Below, one piece after another: positions 52,036 to 63,388 of a stretch of 64,000 nt of DNA; the first letter of the stretch is position 1; the number at the start of each line of letters is the position of its first letter. This DNA is from Paramicrosporidium saccamoebae. Lineage: Eukaryota > Rozellomycota. The notes beneath the pieces are model-generated. The model ran no database searches. It saw only the letters and a program-made list of their open reading frames with translations, and was not told the origin of the DNA. The stretch covers positions 62,001 through 126,000 of the forward strand of contig MTSL01000219.1 in NCBI GenBank assembly GCA_002794465.1, written 5' to 3'. Made by a program: the position numbers and the translations under genes.

Positions 52036-52093
52036 CAAGATTAGTACGCATTTATAAATGATGTACAGTACACGCTTATAGTTATGGTCTATG

Positions 52094-53917
52094 TTACATT
52101 GTCCCTTCCGTTGTGATCCTATGCGAAAAAGCCTGGTGGACTGAATGACTGTGCAGCTTTTCAGTGTCCAGGTCAATAGCAAAACACACAAAGCTCGCAT
52201 CCATCGTATCACTAAAGATTCCTGTGAAGAATCGCAGCACATACCAAGTCAGCAGGGAGAAGAGCATGGCAGCATTGAATCCGTATTGGGACTGCAGTCC
52301 ATGTGCAACGAAAATGTAACTGAACAGTCCAGTGATCGCCGCCACTGCCGTAGTGGAAATGGTAAACAATAGCACCGCCAGGGCGTCCGTTGTAAAGGAC
52401 AACAACATGTTCCGTCGGAATACCTTGAACAGTGTCCTGCCAGCAGACCAGAATCCTTCGCCGGTCAAGGCCACCGTGTACAGTGCCAGATCTGACAAAT
52501 GCTCCACAAGGCGTTCGACAAATCCAAAGAACAGGGTGACACTTCTCAGAACAGTGGAGACTACGCCGCTATCAAATCTGGAGGCGACATAGTGGTAGAA
52601 TTGGAAGAATAATCTCGCCATACGCACCATGCTAAGGATAAGCGAGGCAATACAAATCTGTCCAAAGAATGTCGTCATGGCTGCATGGAGAGACGACCAC
52701 ACTGAACTAGTTTGTTCCAACTCGTCGGGATCGGCGCGGAAAAAGTACCATCGGCCAACTACTCCGCCAATCAAACACTTTTGCACTCCTGAAAAGATGA
52801 GCGATGTCCAGACCAGCATGAAAACGAGGTAGGCCTGCAGGTAGTATGAGAATCTGGAGAGGTGCCAGACGTGATGAGAGGGGTCCACATAGCCCAGCAT
52901 CAGTGTGTGCACGTAGAACAGCAGCCAAACGGCAATGAAACACAAGTATGAGACAAATAGTACAAAAGAAGCCACATAAATGCCCGGATTGGAACTCAGC
53001 ACTTCAGAAGTCATTTTGATAATTTCAACTGTATGGCGGACATTTTTGCGATTTGCAACTATAAACATTCCAGAAAGTGCAGCAGCACTCAGTCCGGCCA
53101 CCGCCGCCAAAAGCAGCCAGAAACCACCACCCACATCAGCGTGCAGAAATTCAAGTAGGGCCCACCCGCCAGCAGCCAAGGCAGAGAGGGGCGCAAAATA
53201 CAACATCATTGTGACAATTTCGGTCGTAAACCAGCGCAATAACAGCGCCCACAACACTGAAACGACACTCCCCACACCGATGGCCGAGACCAAGATCCAA
53301 CTGGAATCTACAATGGCCCTAAACATGCTGCTCCCTCGGATAATGTGATCCCTCAATTCGGTCGGATAAACAAAACATAGAAGCAGTCCCGTCGCCATCA
53401 TTATTGCAAACATTATCCAAAACACCATTGCCGCCACTCCGTCCTTCCGACTTACCGGCCCATTCAACGCCGGAAAGAGAGCTGCCTTTCTGCTCGTTGG
53501 TAATAGCTCCTCTAACAACGGCTCCCGAAGTAGCCGTCGTCCAGTGAATTCTTTGCGACGGCCTCGCATGTACGGGTCAATGTCTACCTCGGAGAGCCAT
53601 TTCTTGGGGAGGGCGGACTGGGCACGCAGGTGGCCCATGTAGCTCGAATGCGCTGACGTAGTCAACGAGTCGTCATCAAGAAATGTCGTTTCGGTTTCTG
53701 AAAGCGGGAGGGATGGCGTGTTGGCGTTGAATGAGAGATAGCCATGTACGGCGGGGAGTATTGAAGGTCCGGCAGAGTCGTCTTGCCACGGCGAGGGTTC
53801 CTCTGGTATTCCTGCGATAGGCTCAATCAAGTGGGAATGCTCAGTGGCGTCATAGTAGACTGAGTTTTGCGCAGATGGGTTTGTTTCTCCCTCTCTCCGC
53901 TTCTCCCCTCCTGCCAT
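52094..53917 (-). CDS. Choline-transporter-like protein (SLC44/Pns1)
   Basis: Multi-pass plasma-membrane protein. Single exon, 607 residues. A 160-residue cytoplasmic N-terminus precedes about ten spans. Family motifs near the end: FFGQICIASLILSMVRMARL, ALTGEGFWSAGRTLFKVFRR, and the final Asp-rich FTGIFSDTMDASFVCFAIDL. The ET/GEGF...A and D-T-x-F/D-x-x-x-C-x-A-x-D patterns define CTL proteins. Probable choline or ethanolamine transport for membrane lipid synthesis; substrate inferred. Confidence 0.92.
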   Translation of the reverse strand: MAGGEKRREGETNPSAQNSVYYDATEHSHLIEPIAGIPEEPSPWQDDSAGPSILPAVHGYLSFNANTPSLPLSETETTFLDDDSLTTSAHSSYMGHLRAQSALPKKWLSEVDIDPYMRGRRKEFTGRRLLREPLLEELLPTSRKAALFPALNGPVSRKDGVAAMVFWIMFAIMMATGLLLCFVYPTELRDHIIRGSSMFRAIVDSSWILVSAIGVGSVVSVLWALLLRWFTTEIVTMMLYFAPLSALAAGGWALLEFLHADVGGGFWLLLAAVAGLSAAALSGMFIVANRKNVRHTVEIIKMTSEVLSSNPGIYVASFVLFVSYLCFIAVWLLFYVHTLMLGYVDPSHHVWHLSRFSYYLQAYLVFMLVWTSLIFSGVQKCLIGGVVGRWYFFRADPDELEQTSSVWSSLHAAMTTFFGQICIASLILSMVRMARLFFQFYHYVASRFDSGVVSTVLRSVTLFFGFVERLVEHLSDLALYTVALTGEGFWSAGRTLFKVFRRNMLLSFTTDALAVLLFTISTTAVAAITGLFSYIFVAHGLQSQYGFNAAMLFSLLTWYVLRFFTGIFSDTMDASFVCFAIDLDTEKLHSHSVHQAFSHRITTEGTM

Positions 53918-54111
53918 TACCCGAATCCACCAACCAATTCCAGTCTATATGCCATGCGTGTCCAGCCAATCAACTACCAACTCTTAGCTACTAGTTATCA
54001 ACTATCACAACCATCAACGCCACCTTCAACCAATCCTAAGGACAAGCAGTTTATTAGTGCTAAGCAGAGAAAGTGAGTAATTACAGTAGATGTATACAGG
54101 ACTAGTAGGTG

Positions 54112-55299
54112 CTAGAACTTTTCCAGTTGCGATTTGAACACCTTTGGGTTACTCTCTTGCAAGCGGGCCCTATCGTGGCTCTGATAGTCAAATTTACATC
54201 CATGTTGGTCTCCATATCGATGTGTCTGGCAATATGTCCCTTCACAACGGCATTTGAATTGCAAAGCGAGTCTGCATTTTCTCCCACATTGTCCACATCG
54301 ACCCGGAGCCTTGCTTTCTTCAGCCACAACGACCGTAGCTACGGGTGCTGCCTTTACGGGTGACTCTGGGTCACTGCAGATTTGCAATGATGAGAGGTTA
54401 CCAAGAGAACGTAGGGGTTCCTCACTGCTCTCCTCTGTCTCGGCCAGGTCCTCTACTGAGCGTCCTCGTAGATACGAGTCGAGTACAGGAAATGGCAAGT
54501 TTGCTGTGGCTACGGAAGGTGGCAGGGCAATCCTGACCCGGAACTTTCCAGCCGCATTTTCCTCGTCAGAGTCTGAATTCTCCAGCCCGGCTCCCTGTAC
54601 AACATCATATACAAGGTACTCTTCTTCATCTACATCCTCAAATCCCAACATGTTCAGCTGTGAAATGCCCGTCGCAGCCTTGACGGTCAGGTTGAGTGTA
54701 CACTGAAGAGGAATGGGCAGCTCGTCCAGAAACTTTTCCTCCTCCTCAAACGGAATGGCAAGTCTAGAGTGACTCAACAATTGCATTTCAGGAACCATTC
54801 CAATTTTTGCAAAGATGGCGTCCTTCAAGTCAAAGATGCTAGAGTCCGAAGTCATTCGTATCTCAAAAGGAGCACCCATAAGAGGCTTGATAGTGAAGAC
54901 ATAGTCTTTGGGGGTTGCTTCGGTGGGGAAAATGCGAGCAATCGGCGCCGACTTGGGAACCGGCACGGCAACTGGTGCTACAGGCCGAGTCTCTACTAAT
55001 TCCTTAACCGTGATAAGCTCTTCAGCCACCGTTGGCAGCTCCTCGACTCTCAGTCCAGTCACAGCCCCCGGTGTTTCCTCTCGCGAGCAAGACTTGTTAT
55101 CCTCAGTCCTCAACAACTTTCTTTTTACAAGCTCGCCCTCCAGGCCCTCAACCTGCTTCCGCTTCACCCCAAGGACCTTTCTGTTCACTCGTGCTGGGTC
55201 CAGTACCGGAATGTCATGCGTTTCATCAAAAACAGACGCCGTGTCAGAGTCCTCCACGTTTGGAACGGGCGCTGGTCGGCTCTTCTTACGGAGAGTCAT
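54112..55299 (-). CDS. Ubiquitin-like plus AN1 zinc-finger protein (ZFAND4-like)
   Basis: I use the Met giving MTLRKKSRPAPVPNVEDSD; the frame is open for 43 more codons upstream without a need for them. A disordered basic/acidic N-terminal region (about 120 residues) is followed by a ubiquitin-like domain (YVFTIKPLMGAPFEIRMTSD, then FDLKDAIFAKIGMVPEMQLL). The C-terminal AN1 finger reads RCGQCGRKCRLALQFKCRCE, GTYCQTHRYGDQHGCKFDYQ, with all eight ligands. Family role: ubiquitin-linked stress or proteasome adaptor. Confidence 0.88.
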   Translation of the reverse strand: MTLRKKSRPAPVPNVEDSDTASVFDETHDIPVLDPARVNRKVLGVKRKQVEGLEGELVKRKLLRTEDNKSCSREETPGAVTGLRVEELPTVAEELITVKELVETRPVAPVAVPVPKSAPIARIFPTEATPKDYVFTIKPLMGAPFEIRMTSDSSIFDLKDAIFAKIGMVPEMQLLSHSRLAIPFEEEEKFLDELPIPLQCTLNLTVKAATGISQLNMLGFEDVDEEEYLVYDVVQGAGLENSDSDEENAAGKFRVRIALPPSVATANLPFPVLDSYLRGRSVEDLAETEESSEEPLRSLGNLSSLQICSDPESPVKAAPVATVVVAEESKAPGRCGQCGRKCRLALQFKCRCEGTYCQTHRYGDQHGCKFDYQSHDRARLQESNPKVFKSQLEKF

Positions 55300-55753
55300 C
55301 AAACGGAAATGTATTTTCGTTTCAGGGGATGGAGAGATGAGGCTGCGGTTGTTGACCAGGCTGGCCAATAAAAGGTGTCCAGGCCCGGACGGAAGGCTGA
55401 TTTTAGTTGGTTCGACACATGTGAACACTTAGGTATGGTATAATGTGAATGGCGTGGGAGAAGAGTAGTTTTCATCAACGTGTGATGGTATAGGCCCTGT
55501 AGTAGCCACTGATTTTTCAAATAATAGAGGTATTAACTGATCCTTTGCCGAGAAGGAACGTGATTGCCATCACTCAATTTGGGAATTATTCATATCCTAT
55601 TTATGAGGCTACAAAATGATAATGGCAGAGTGTAGCTGTGGTAATCCCATCACATAACGGGTGTAAAACGACTCGGGTCATTCACTACACGGGCTAATTC
55701 GACGTTTCTCTAGTAAGACACTCTGTTCACTTGATGCATTTTATGGTACATAA
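55300..55753. other. Intergenic interval, no feature seen
   Basis: About 450 bp between the five-TM copy B stop and the ZFAND4-like start. AT-rich, no supported gene or RNA. Confidence 0.4.
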
Positions 55754-58130
55754 TTAGCCTATTGGGAGAATTTCCAGAGGAGGGAATATTAACTTTAATC
55801 CACGCAGGATGAGTGTTGGGATTCTGGCCACAAATATAATGGACACGGCACCAAGCAGGGCTCCCACCGCTAGGAATTGCCGATTGTTCTGAATGGAAAT
55901 AAAGTGGCTCCTAGACGATCAGAACATGGGCGATTTTTACCGAGACTTTACACAGGCATGATCGTAGCAAGTCGATGCGGGTTCGGCAACAAAGCTTGTG
56001 TCTAAAATTGGTAGGAACAGACTATCAATCTTTTTTGCCAAGGCAGCTACTCTGAATGGTTGTGACACATTCTAGACATTAATACCCACACTGACTATAC
56101 CGTATGCATTGCCGCTGATTGCACCTTTCCAGCCGCGACATGTTGGGCCTGACAACTCTTCAACAGCCCATCAGTTGTCCTGGCCACTGTTTTTGTCAGT
56201 CCATGGACGCGTCTAAGCAGCACTAATATCAGCTTCATATGCCCTCTCCACACTATAATCAGTCCCATGTAGTTGCTATCCAGCTCCTTGAGGGTCTTTA
56301 GGATGCCTTTTGCCCAGCTGATTAGCTTTGGGACCCTAACAAGTACTTCACGCCACGGGGCAGGGAATTCGAGCTTTGCCTCGTTGGAACACTCGGACGC
56401 ATGATCTTGAAATGTTTTCAGTAGGATCCGAAGCTTTTTCCCATGTGTAGCAACATTTTGTAGGGCTTTGGCATGTCCTGTGGCATAAAGCTGTCCAACG
56501 TCCGACTGCGGAATCGGCAATTCCTCGCCGCTCTTCATTTTGAGCTTCAACATGTCCTTTTCAATGCAAACATTGCCTTTGAATAGTTTTCGACTCTCAC
56601 CAAACACATGATACAGAGTGGCAACCATATTTTCGTTTCTCTTGCTAGCCCTCAGCAGATTGCTAATATGACGAGTGGTTATTTTGGTACTTGCAATCTG
56701 CAGCAGTTCCATTTCGTTCTTGCTCTCCTTGTCTTTAATTGCAGCACAGGCAGTCAACAAGTCTTCTGCATAACCTTTGGAGTACTCACTTGCAGCCATT
56801 GAAAATACTAGAAGGAACCCAAACATAAAAATGGATCTAAGTACGTCAGAAAACATGAAAGATTTTTTACAGGGCGCCAACGATGGGATGTCCGATCTGT
56901 CTCATGGTGATTGCAAAGATTGCGGCAAAGACGGAAAGTACTCCGCCAAAGATTTCTTTATATGCAGTCATTTTAAGCTGACTGGCCTGTTTCCTAGCTG
57001 CGCCGGCCGTTTCCTCCTTTAGCTTTAGCATGGATCCCTCGAATTGAATCAAGTCAAATTCCGGGAGCATTCCTTGACTCCCCTCTTTTGCCACTAAACC
57101 AATCATTAGTCAGCTACCATCAGTATACAGCTCTGGACAATGTCCATGTCGATGGCTGATTTAAGTTTCTCCTTGTCAACGTTCTTCTCGGGAAGAAACT
57201 TTACAGCTTTCCTTATATACTTGTCCAATTGATCACAACCAGCCACCAAAGAGCTATTCATCTTTTTCCAGTATGCACCAAACGCGGCATACACATTGAC
57301 CAATCTTTGCAACGAAATATCTTTCCTCTTATGTACCTGCGCGCCTTGGGCATCCATCTGTATCCGGAATTGCAAATCATTCATTGTTGCAGCCAAATCT
57401 TTGTACTTGGAGTTGACTCGAGAGAGCTTGGAGGTAAGAGCTGTGGTGTTGTATAGATGGGTAGAGTAGTGATGGGCAGCAGAGACACCTTCTTTACCTA
57501 ACAAATCCATGTAGCTCTCCAATAAAGAGTCATTGATTGAATGCAGTGCGCTGTGGATACCACGACCACGAGTCTCGATTGAATTGACAAGCGAGTCGAG
57601 CTGCAAGGCCACCTCATCAAAGTTGATCCCGAGAGCTGTGCAATCTACGTGAATCTTGATTGAGTAGAGACTATAAAATCCAGCAAATAACAAAAAGTGT
57701 ACCAAATTATGCCTGATGCAACTATGAGAACAGCAGAGGAAATCACAGTAAATATTGAAGCCTTTTCTCTTCCTTTACTCTTGTCACTTCCAAACTTGAT
57801 ACCCCAAGTGGATGGTTTCAAAAGGTACCTCAGACTATAGAAAAGCCCAAAACACACCAGAATCGCTCCAACTGTGACTAATATTGTCTTGCCCTATAAT
57901 AGTGAACAAAAATAGGGTTGTGATACGGGATTCAAAGCAATCCATCCAAGTAGTCTGTACAAGATGCGCAGTACCTTCCACATGATGGCTATCTGTGGCT
58001 TCAGCCAGCGCCTATATAGATTGTGGCTACTTTGTGGCTGCCTCTCCATATTGTCTTCAGCGATCTTTATCATGAAGTATGGTACTTTCCGCCATAGATT
58101 TCTCCAAGCGGAACTATTTTTGCAAAGCAT
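55754..58130 (-). CDS. Five-TM membrane protein with two large loops, copy B
   Basis: Only visible after removing about seven introns. Introns placed include 57894-57926 (33 nt), one near 57663-57694 (32 nt), a 35-nt one at about 57098-57132, a 34-nt one at about 56838-56871, and a 29-nt and a 30-nt one near 56070 and 55910. Spans: TILVTVGAILVCFGLFYSLR, FTVISSAVLIVASGIICLYS, EIFGGVLSVFAAIFAITM, VGALSIFMFGFLLVFSMAA and FLAVGALLGAVSIIFVARIP. Loops of about 190 and 260 residues are helical and glycosylable, with a Cys pair before the last span. It ends LIFPPLEILPIG. Design matches copy A and prominin. Start at 58130 or 58049. Confidence 0.75.
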
Positions 58131-58598
58131 ACACTGGCCTGTACATGACGTTATAAGATAGTGGAATGACCAACTGAGTATTTGTTATTATGCATGTAAC
58201 GAAATGTGAAAGGAAGAGTCGGAGATGGGCAACTGAAAGCTTGTCATTTTACCCATGTACCTATGGTTTTGTATCTTCCTCACTACGCGGCAACACTCCC
58301 AACTCCCGCCACGCAATAATGCGAGGCTCTAATCCACAGAAATATCATTATTTCGCCGAACACTGAAAAATTGCTTGGATCCAAAAATCTGTCGGCTTTT
58401 ACAAACGGTCACTATCAAGGCCAGTATCAGCTTTTCCAACAGACAAAGGGCAGGCGTTTCGATTAATTTACATGCATTTGCTATTCACCCACATGCAAAC
58501 CTCTGGACCAGGGATAAAGGATTTTTCTATAAACCTCAATCTGTTGCTTATTACAAATCCATCGATTCTTTACAACTGCTCGGCCAGGGCAATAGCCC
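58131..58598. other. Intergenic interval, no feature seen
   Basis: About 470 bp between copy B and the ERT1-like gene (divergent). A frame from 58375 runs into the ERT1 exon in another register and has no family resemblance. Confidence 0.4.
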
Positions 58599-59365
58599 AT
58601 GCCGGGTTCCTGTGCTTTGTGTCGCAGATTCCAAGCTTACTGCGATGGTAAACATCCCTGTAGTCGTTGCATCAAGCATAAACAGACTGAAGAGTGCAGA
58701 TACGGGCCGATATCCCGCGCAAACTCCCTGGGCAAGCTCGACTATATTATTACCGCGTGCGAGGAGCGTGAGTATGACTGCGATGCGTCGCTTGCTTATA
58801 TCCACGAGTATCATAGGAAAAAGTAGCACAGGTTGAGCGTTCGAATAATGGTAGGTTTTCAGAGCCCAGTATCCAACGCATCTCCGAGGCCATTTATTCC
58901 TACATGCCACGCTGTTTGGCGATCAAAGATATGATGGGAGAGGAAGGACATGCACAAAGCGAAGGCTTTCTTCAGACTTCTCTTATGGTAGGACGAAGTT
59001 TCGGCAAACTAGACAGATAGGAATACGAGCGGACGATGGCACATTCTAGCGTGCCCTCCTGTGTCATGAGACGTTCTGGAGAGATCTTGAAATGCAACCG
59101 AACCTTTCTCCACTTGGTTGGCCTCACCACAGATAAACTGTTGGACCTGAGGTTCTTTGAGCTGCTCTCCGAGGAGGCCTGCGTTAATTTTTGGGAGCGC
59201 ATTATTCCATTGTATAGGAATACTGCTGCGGGGGCTCTAGTTACAACGTTAATGTTTCGACGCAACTTGGGAGACCAGGAGATTGAGTGCCTAACTTCCA
59301 TGTCTGTCAAGCATGATTTTTATGAAATGCCAGTGATGGTGGTTGCCACATTCATACCAGTGTAA
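58599..59365 (+). CDS. ERT1: Zn2Cys6 + PAS regulator, ERT1/AcuK type
   Basis: Transcription factor of the ERT1/AcuK/AcuM group that switches on gluconeogenesis and respiration genes in yeasts and Aspergillus. Exons 58599-58822, 58855-58987 and 59021-59365; introns 32 and 33 nt. The binuclear cluster is CALCRRFQAYCDGKHPCSRC with the sixth Cys in EECRYGP. After splicing, FLQTSLMEYERTMAHSSVPS leads into a PAS domain: RRSGEILKCNRTFLHLVG, ELLSEEACVNFWERI, ending DFYEMPVMVVATFIPV. About 230 residues, under half the length of ascomycete ERT1, with almost no linker. Confidence 0.88.
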
Positions 59366-59790
59366 ACTATTATTGTATGCCCGAGTTTGTAATAGGGGCT
59401 CTATTAAACAGCGATTTGCGTTTAAGAGATGATAGTCTCTATTTAGAGCGTGTTAAAGTGAAAGTATAAAGTAGTGAAATGACAGACGATCTTGAACAAT
59501 AACAGCTCTCGTTAGCGGGTTCGATAGTAGTTCCATACGTAGGTAGAAGAGTCCCTACGTTACAGACGGTATCTGCTTATTATTGGTCCCAACTCGGTTA
59601 TCTATCCTACAATCTGGTACGTTGAGTTGAGTGTGATAGTCCATGTCGATGTCTAGTATATTTCAATGTGTATGTATTATATAACTTGATAAAGAAATAT
59701 TCTTGCGCACTACAAACTCTTTACTTGGGTCCGTATATAAGATATGATTTGCTTTCCACACCAGGTACATTTTCTCCATCAACGCAACGT
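59366..59790. other. Intergenic interval sharing segments with 63.5-63.7 kb
   Basis: No gene seen. Segments at about 59425-59460 and 59520-59560 resemble segments at 63567-63600 and 63653-63695 in the same order. Confidence 0.35.
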
Positions 59791-61011
59791 TTATACCAAA
59801 TCGGCCACATTCACGGGCATTTCGTCAATTTGTGTTGCATAGTATTGCTCAATGTCTCGTAATACATGGACGTCATCCTTGGTTACAAAATTGATGGCAA
59901 TACCCTTCCGTCCGAACCGACCAGAGCGACCGATTCTGTGCAAGTAATTCTCTCTGTTAAATGGCAAATCGTAGTTGAACACGACAGACACCTGCTGCAC
60001 GTCGATACCTCGGGCCCAGACATCCGTCGTAATGAGCACTCGACTTACTCCTCGACGGAATTCCTGCATGATGGCATCGCGCTCCTTCTGGGGCATCTCG
60101 CCGTGCATTGCCGACACTGTAAAATTTGCCTGCCGCATTTTGTCAGTCAACCAGTCTACTTTGCGTTTCGTGTTGCAAAAAATCACCGACTGAGCAATTG
60201 TAATAGTGTCGTAGAGATCACAGAGCGTGTCAAATTTCCATTCTTCGCGTTCAACGTCCACAAAGAACTGCTTAATTCCCTCCAAGGTAAGCTCATCACG
60301 CTTCACCAGCACCTGGACCGGCTCTACCATAAATTTGCTGGTTATATCGAGCACTTCCTGTGGCAGGGTGGCAGAGACAATGACAATCTGAGTCTTAGGG
60401 GGGAGATATCGGTAAATATCGTAAATCTGTTCCTTGAACCCGCGACTCAGCATTTCATCAGCCTCGTCCAGCACCAGCATTTTGATGTTTTCAGTACGGA
60501 GATTACGGCGACGAATCATGTCAAAGACACGACCTGGAGTGCCTACTACGACATGCTGTCCATAGTCTAATTTCTTTACATCTTCTCCAACCTTGGTTCC
60601 TCCAATACAGGCATGCGCCTGGACATTCATATAGTCGCCCAGTGCCAGCACAACACTCTGTGTCTGTTGGGCAAGCTCGCGGGTGGGTGCAAGAATGAGA
60701 GCCTGTGTTTCCCTCAGTCCAATGTCGACACGTTGCAGGACACCAATGCTAAATGTGGCCGTCTTACCTGTACCCGACTGTGCCTGTGCAATAACGTCGC
60801 GTCCTCGAATGATAGGGACGATGGCACGTTGCTGGATAGCAGAGGGTCGCTCAAACCCATATCCGTAGACACCCCTCAGCAGATCTTCCTTGAGAGCGAG
60901 TGCATCAAACGTGGGATACACTTCAATCTTTTCACTGGTGCTGAAGCTCATTTTATCCTGGCTGGCATGGTCAATACCGCCTCCCGCCGGGCGTCTACGT
61001 ACATCCTCCAT
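59791..61011 (-). CDS. FAL1: DEAD-box RNA helicase eIF4A-III/Fal1
   Basis: Exon-junction/nucleolar helicase. Single exon, 406 residues. [17 protein letters not shown] (motif I), [39 protein letters not shown], and [19 protein letters not shown]. The stretch [20 protein letters not shown] and the end [14 protein letters not shown] favour the eIF4A-III/Fal1 type over eIF4A-I. Start codon 42 bp from that of divergent PRP9, another splicing gene. Confidence 0.95.
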   Translation of the reverse strand: MEDVRRRPAGGGIDHASQDKMSFSTSEKIEVYPTFDALALKEDLLRGVYGYGFERPSAIQQRAIVPIIRGRDVIAQAQSGTGKTATFSIGVLQRVDIGLRETQALILAPTRELAQQTQSVVLALGDYMNVQAHACIGGTKVGEDVKKLDYGQHVVVGTPGRVFDMIRRRNLRTENIKMLVLDEADEMLSRGFKEQIYDIYRYLPPKTQIVIVSATLPQEVLDITSKFMVEPVQVLVKRDELTLEGIKQFFVDVEREEWKFDTLCDLYDTITIAQSVIFCNTKRKVDWLTDKMRQANFTVSAMHGEMPQKERDAIMQEFRRGVSRVLITTDVWARGIDVQQVSVVFNYDLPFNRENYLHRIGRSGRFGRKGIAINFVTKDDVHVLRDIEQYYATQIDEMPVNVADLV

Positions 61012-61053
61012 GTATCGCTGAGTATCTCAGTATTCAGAGACCCTGGTCCTATA

Positions 61054-62534
61054 ATGGACGGGATTTTGGATGTGCAAAGGAGGGAACACGAAGAAGTAGA
61101 CAGATTGGAGCAGCGGATAGTGCAGGAACTGATAGACGCAGAATCGACACAAAAGGGACGGCTTATGCAGGAGAGGATGGCCAACGCCTTATTTGACCAA
61201 ATGCAACGGACGGCTTTGCACCTAGGCTCGCTATACGAGGATGTCGAGGGAGAGCGACAGAGGGAAATAGAGTCCATCACCATTACAAACAACGAGTTTG
61301 GTGATTTTTACACGCGCTTGAAAGAGCTAAAGGATGTCCACCGTCGCTTCCCAAGCAACCAGCCCATCGACGATTCTGAATTCGAATCGTTGGTCAATTC
61401 ATGTCGTGTCACTGAAGAAGCCTTTGAGGCTTTGTTTTCGGGCGAGGAGATGCATGGGAGATATCTCGACCTGGTGCTTCCATATCAGCGATACGTCAAC
61501 CTAAAGAATGTCCGCAAACTGGACTATCTGCAATACTTGGAAGAGTTTGATAACTTTGAAGCCATTCCCATGGCCACGAAAATGGCACATGGATATTCCC
61601 GGTATTTGGAAGAGCTAGAGGCCTATTTTTCTCGCTATTTCCAACTGTCCAAGCCATTATTTAATTTTGATTCAGCCAAGAAGACGCAGCAGCAGGAATT
61701 TGAGCGTCTCTGGAAAGAGGCCAAATTGGTGGGGTGGGAAGAGGCTGCCCAGAAAGAAAGTCTCAACACGGAAAAGCTATATTGTGGTCCTTGCGACAAG
61801 GTCTTTACCAACAAATCTGTCTACCAGGCCCATCTCGGCGGGAAGAAGCACTTAAAGGCCGCTGAATCTCATAACGGGGCCAATATCGAAAGGAATGAAC
61901 AAGCAAGCGTTGAGGGTAATGAAAGAATGAGCAATTGTAAATCAATGGCGCTGAATGAATTTTTAATCACCAAGTACGCAGAGATTTTGGGAAATGTGCG
62001 TGCAGAGACCCGGATGAATGTGGAACGCAAGCAATCACGAACCCTTGAGGAACGGGAAGAGGACATTCTTGTAGAGGAGACGGCGCCCATCCTGTCAGAA
62101 GACGAGGAAGATGATGACGGTCGAATATACAATCCATTGAATATTCCGTTAGACTGGGATGGCAAGCCCATCCCGTACTGGCTATGGAAGTTGCATGGAC
62201 TTGGTGTCCGCTTCTCCTGCGAAATTTGTGGAAATCACGACTACATGGGCCGCAAGGCCTTTGACCAGCACTTTTTTGAATGGCGTCATAGTAATGGCAT
62301 GAAGGCGCTCGGCATTCCAAATACCAAGCATTTTTTCCAAATCACCCAAGTCGAAGAGGCCCAAGCCTGTAATCCCTCTTGCAGTTGCTAATATTTTTAG
62401 TGTGGGACAAGTTGAAGCAGACGTCGAGAATGGAAAATTTTCGTCCCGAGGCCATGGAAGAATTTGAGGACCATCTCGGCAATGTCTATAATCGAAAGAC
62501 GTACGAAGATCTTCGCCGTCAGGGTCTAATCTAG
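61054..62534 (+). CDS. PRP9: Splicing factor SF3a60/Prp9
   Basis: U2 snRNP SF3a subunit. Exons 61054-62368 and 62401-62534; intron 32 nt. N-terminal helix LEQRIVQELIDAESTQKGRL, then IDDSEFESLVNSCRVTEEAF, SF3a60 bundle YLEELEAYFSRYFQLSKPLF, first C2H2-type finger YCGPCDKVFTNKSVYQAHLG, GKPIPYWLWKLHGLGVRFSC with the C-terminal finger, and after splicing the KTYEDLRRQGLI tail. All Prp9/SF3A3 landmarks are present. Confidence 0.95.
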
Positions 62535-62931
62535 AACCTGTGCGAGTGCGAGTGTGAGACGGAGACGGAGACTACGAGTAAAGATCTTATTAGGGTTGGG
62601 GATATTAGTAAGGGTTTTTGGTCCACTCTGTGCCAACTTTTAAAGTTTCAAAGATTGTCTCGTCTCGGTAATGTTAATAACAATAAGTATAATGTTTGAG
62701 TAAAGGATTGACACTTATATTTGGCGCTGCACATGATATAGGGATGACTGCATTATCCCCTGTACAATCTTTTATAGCCCTCCAGATTTGGTCATTTTAC
62801 AAATTACCACCGGCCCGACCCGACCCTCACACATGCCATCGGTTTTTACATTCCCAACAAACGCACCAATTCGCTACTTCAGAGTCCCTGGCCCTTTATA
62901 TGCTACTTTACAATATCATTTTCCCAATTTG
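62535..62931. other. Intergenic interval, no feature seen
   Basis: About 400 bp between PRP9 and the zinc-knuckle gene. Contains a short (GAGTGCGAGTGTGAGACGG) repeat-like stretch near 62542 and nothing else I can support. Confidence 0.4.
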
Positions 62932-63388
62932 ATGCGTCTTTTTTCCTTGCGCGTCTTGGTCCGGAGTTACTCCAGCCACCGGAATGGAATATTCAATGGT
63001 GGCCATACCATACCTGCATCTTAACTGTAGTACCTAATTATCCAATCGAGCTGAGCAATACGGAACCCACGACCGAAGCATCCCGTCTGGCACGTTCTGA
63101 TTACAACAACACTGGCCGTGTACGGTGCTACAACTGTGGACAGATGGGTCATCTTAGCTACGATTGCCGGCTGCCGCAGGTAAGGAAGGCGTGTTATTTG
63201 TGCGGAAATTCGGGACATGTGTCGAGAGATTGGTAATTCTTTTCGCCATGCTGATTGGGTGTAGTCCGCAAAGAGTAAAGGTGGTGGCTTGCTATCGATG
63301 CCAGAAGACTGGACACATGTCGTATGAATGCCCCGAAAGAGACAAGTCCGTATCCACTCAAGCAGAGCTCCCTGAAGAGGTTAAATAA
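62932..63388 (+). CDS. CCHC zinc-knuckle protein with a mitochondrial-type presequence
   Basis: Exons 62932-62998, 63031-63232 and 63265-63388; introns both 32 nt. Three knuckles: CYNCGQMGHLSYDC, CYLCGNSGHVSRDC (the last Cys is made by splicing) and CYRCQKTGHMSYEC. The fingers resemble CNBP/Gis2, a single-stranded nucleic-acid binder. The N-terminus MRLFSLRVLVRSYSSHRNGI is Arg/Ser/hydrophobic with no acids and an R-S-Y-S cleavage-like site, so import into mitochondria is inferred. This start is the only ATG that stays in frame across intron 1. About 130 residues. Confidence 0.82.

Noticed and set aside
59510-59540. tRNA candidate from gggttcgata
   Set aside because: No T-stem pairing, no A box or acceptor stem around it.
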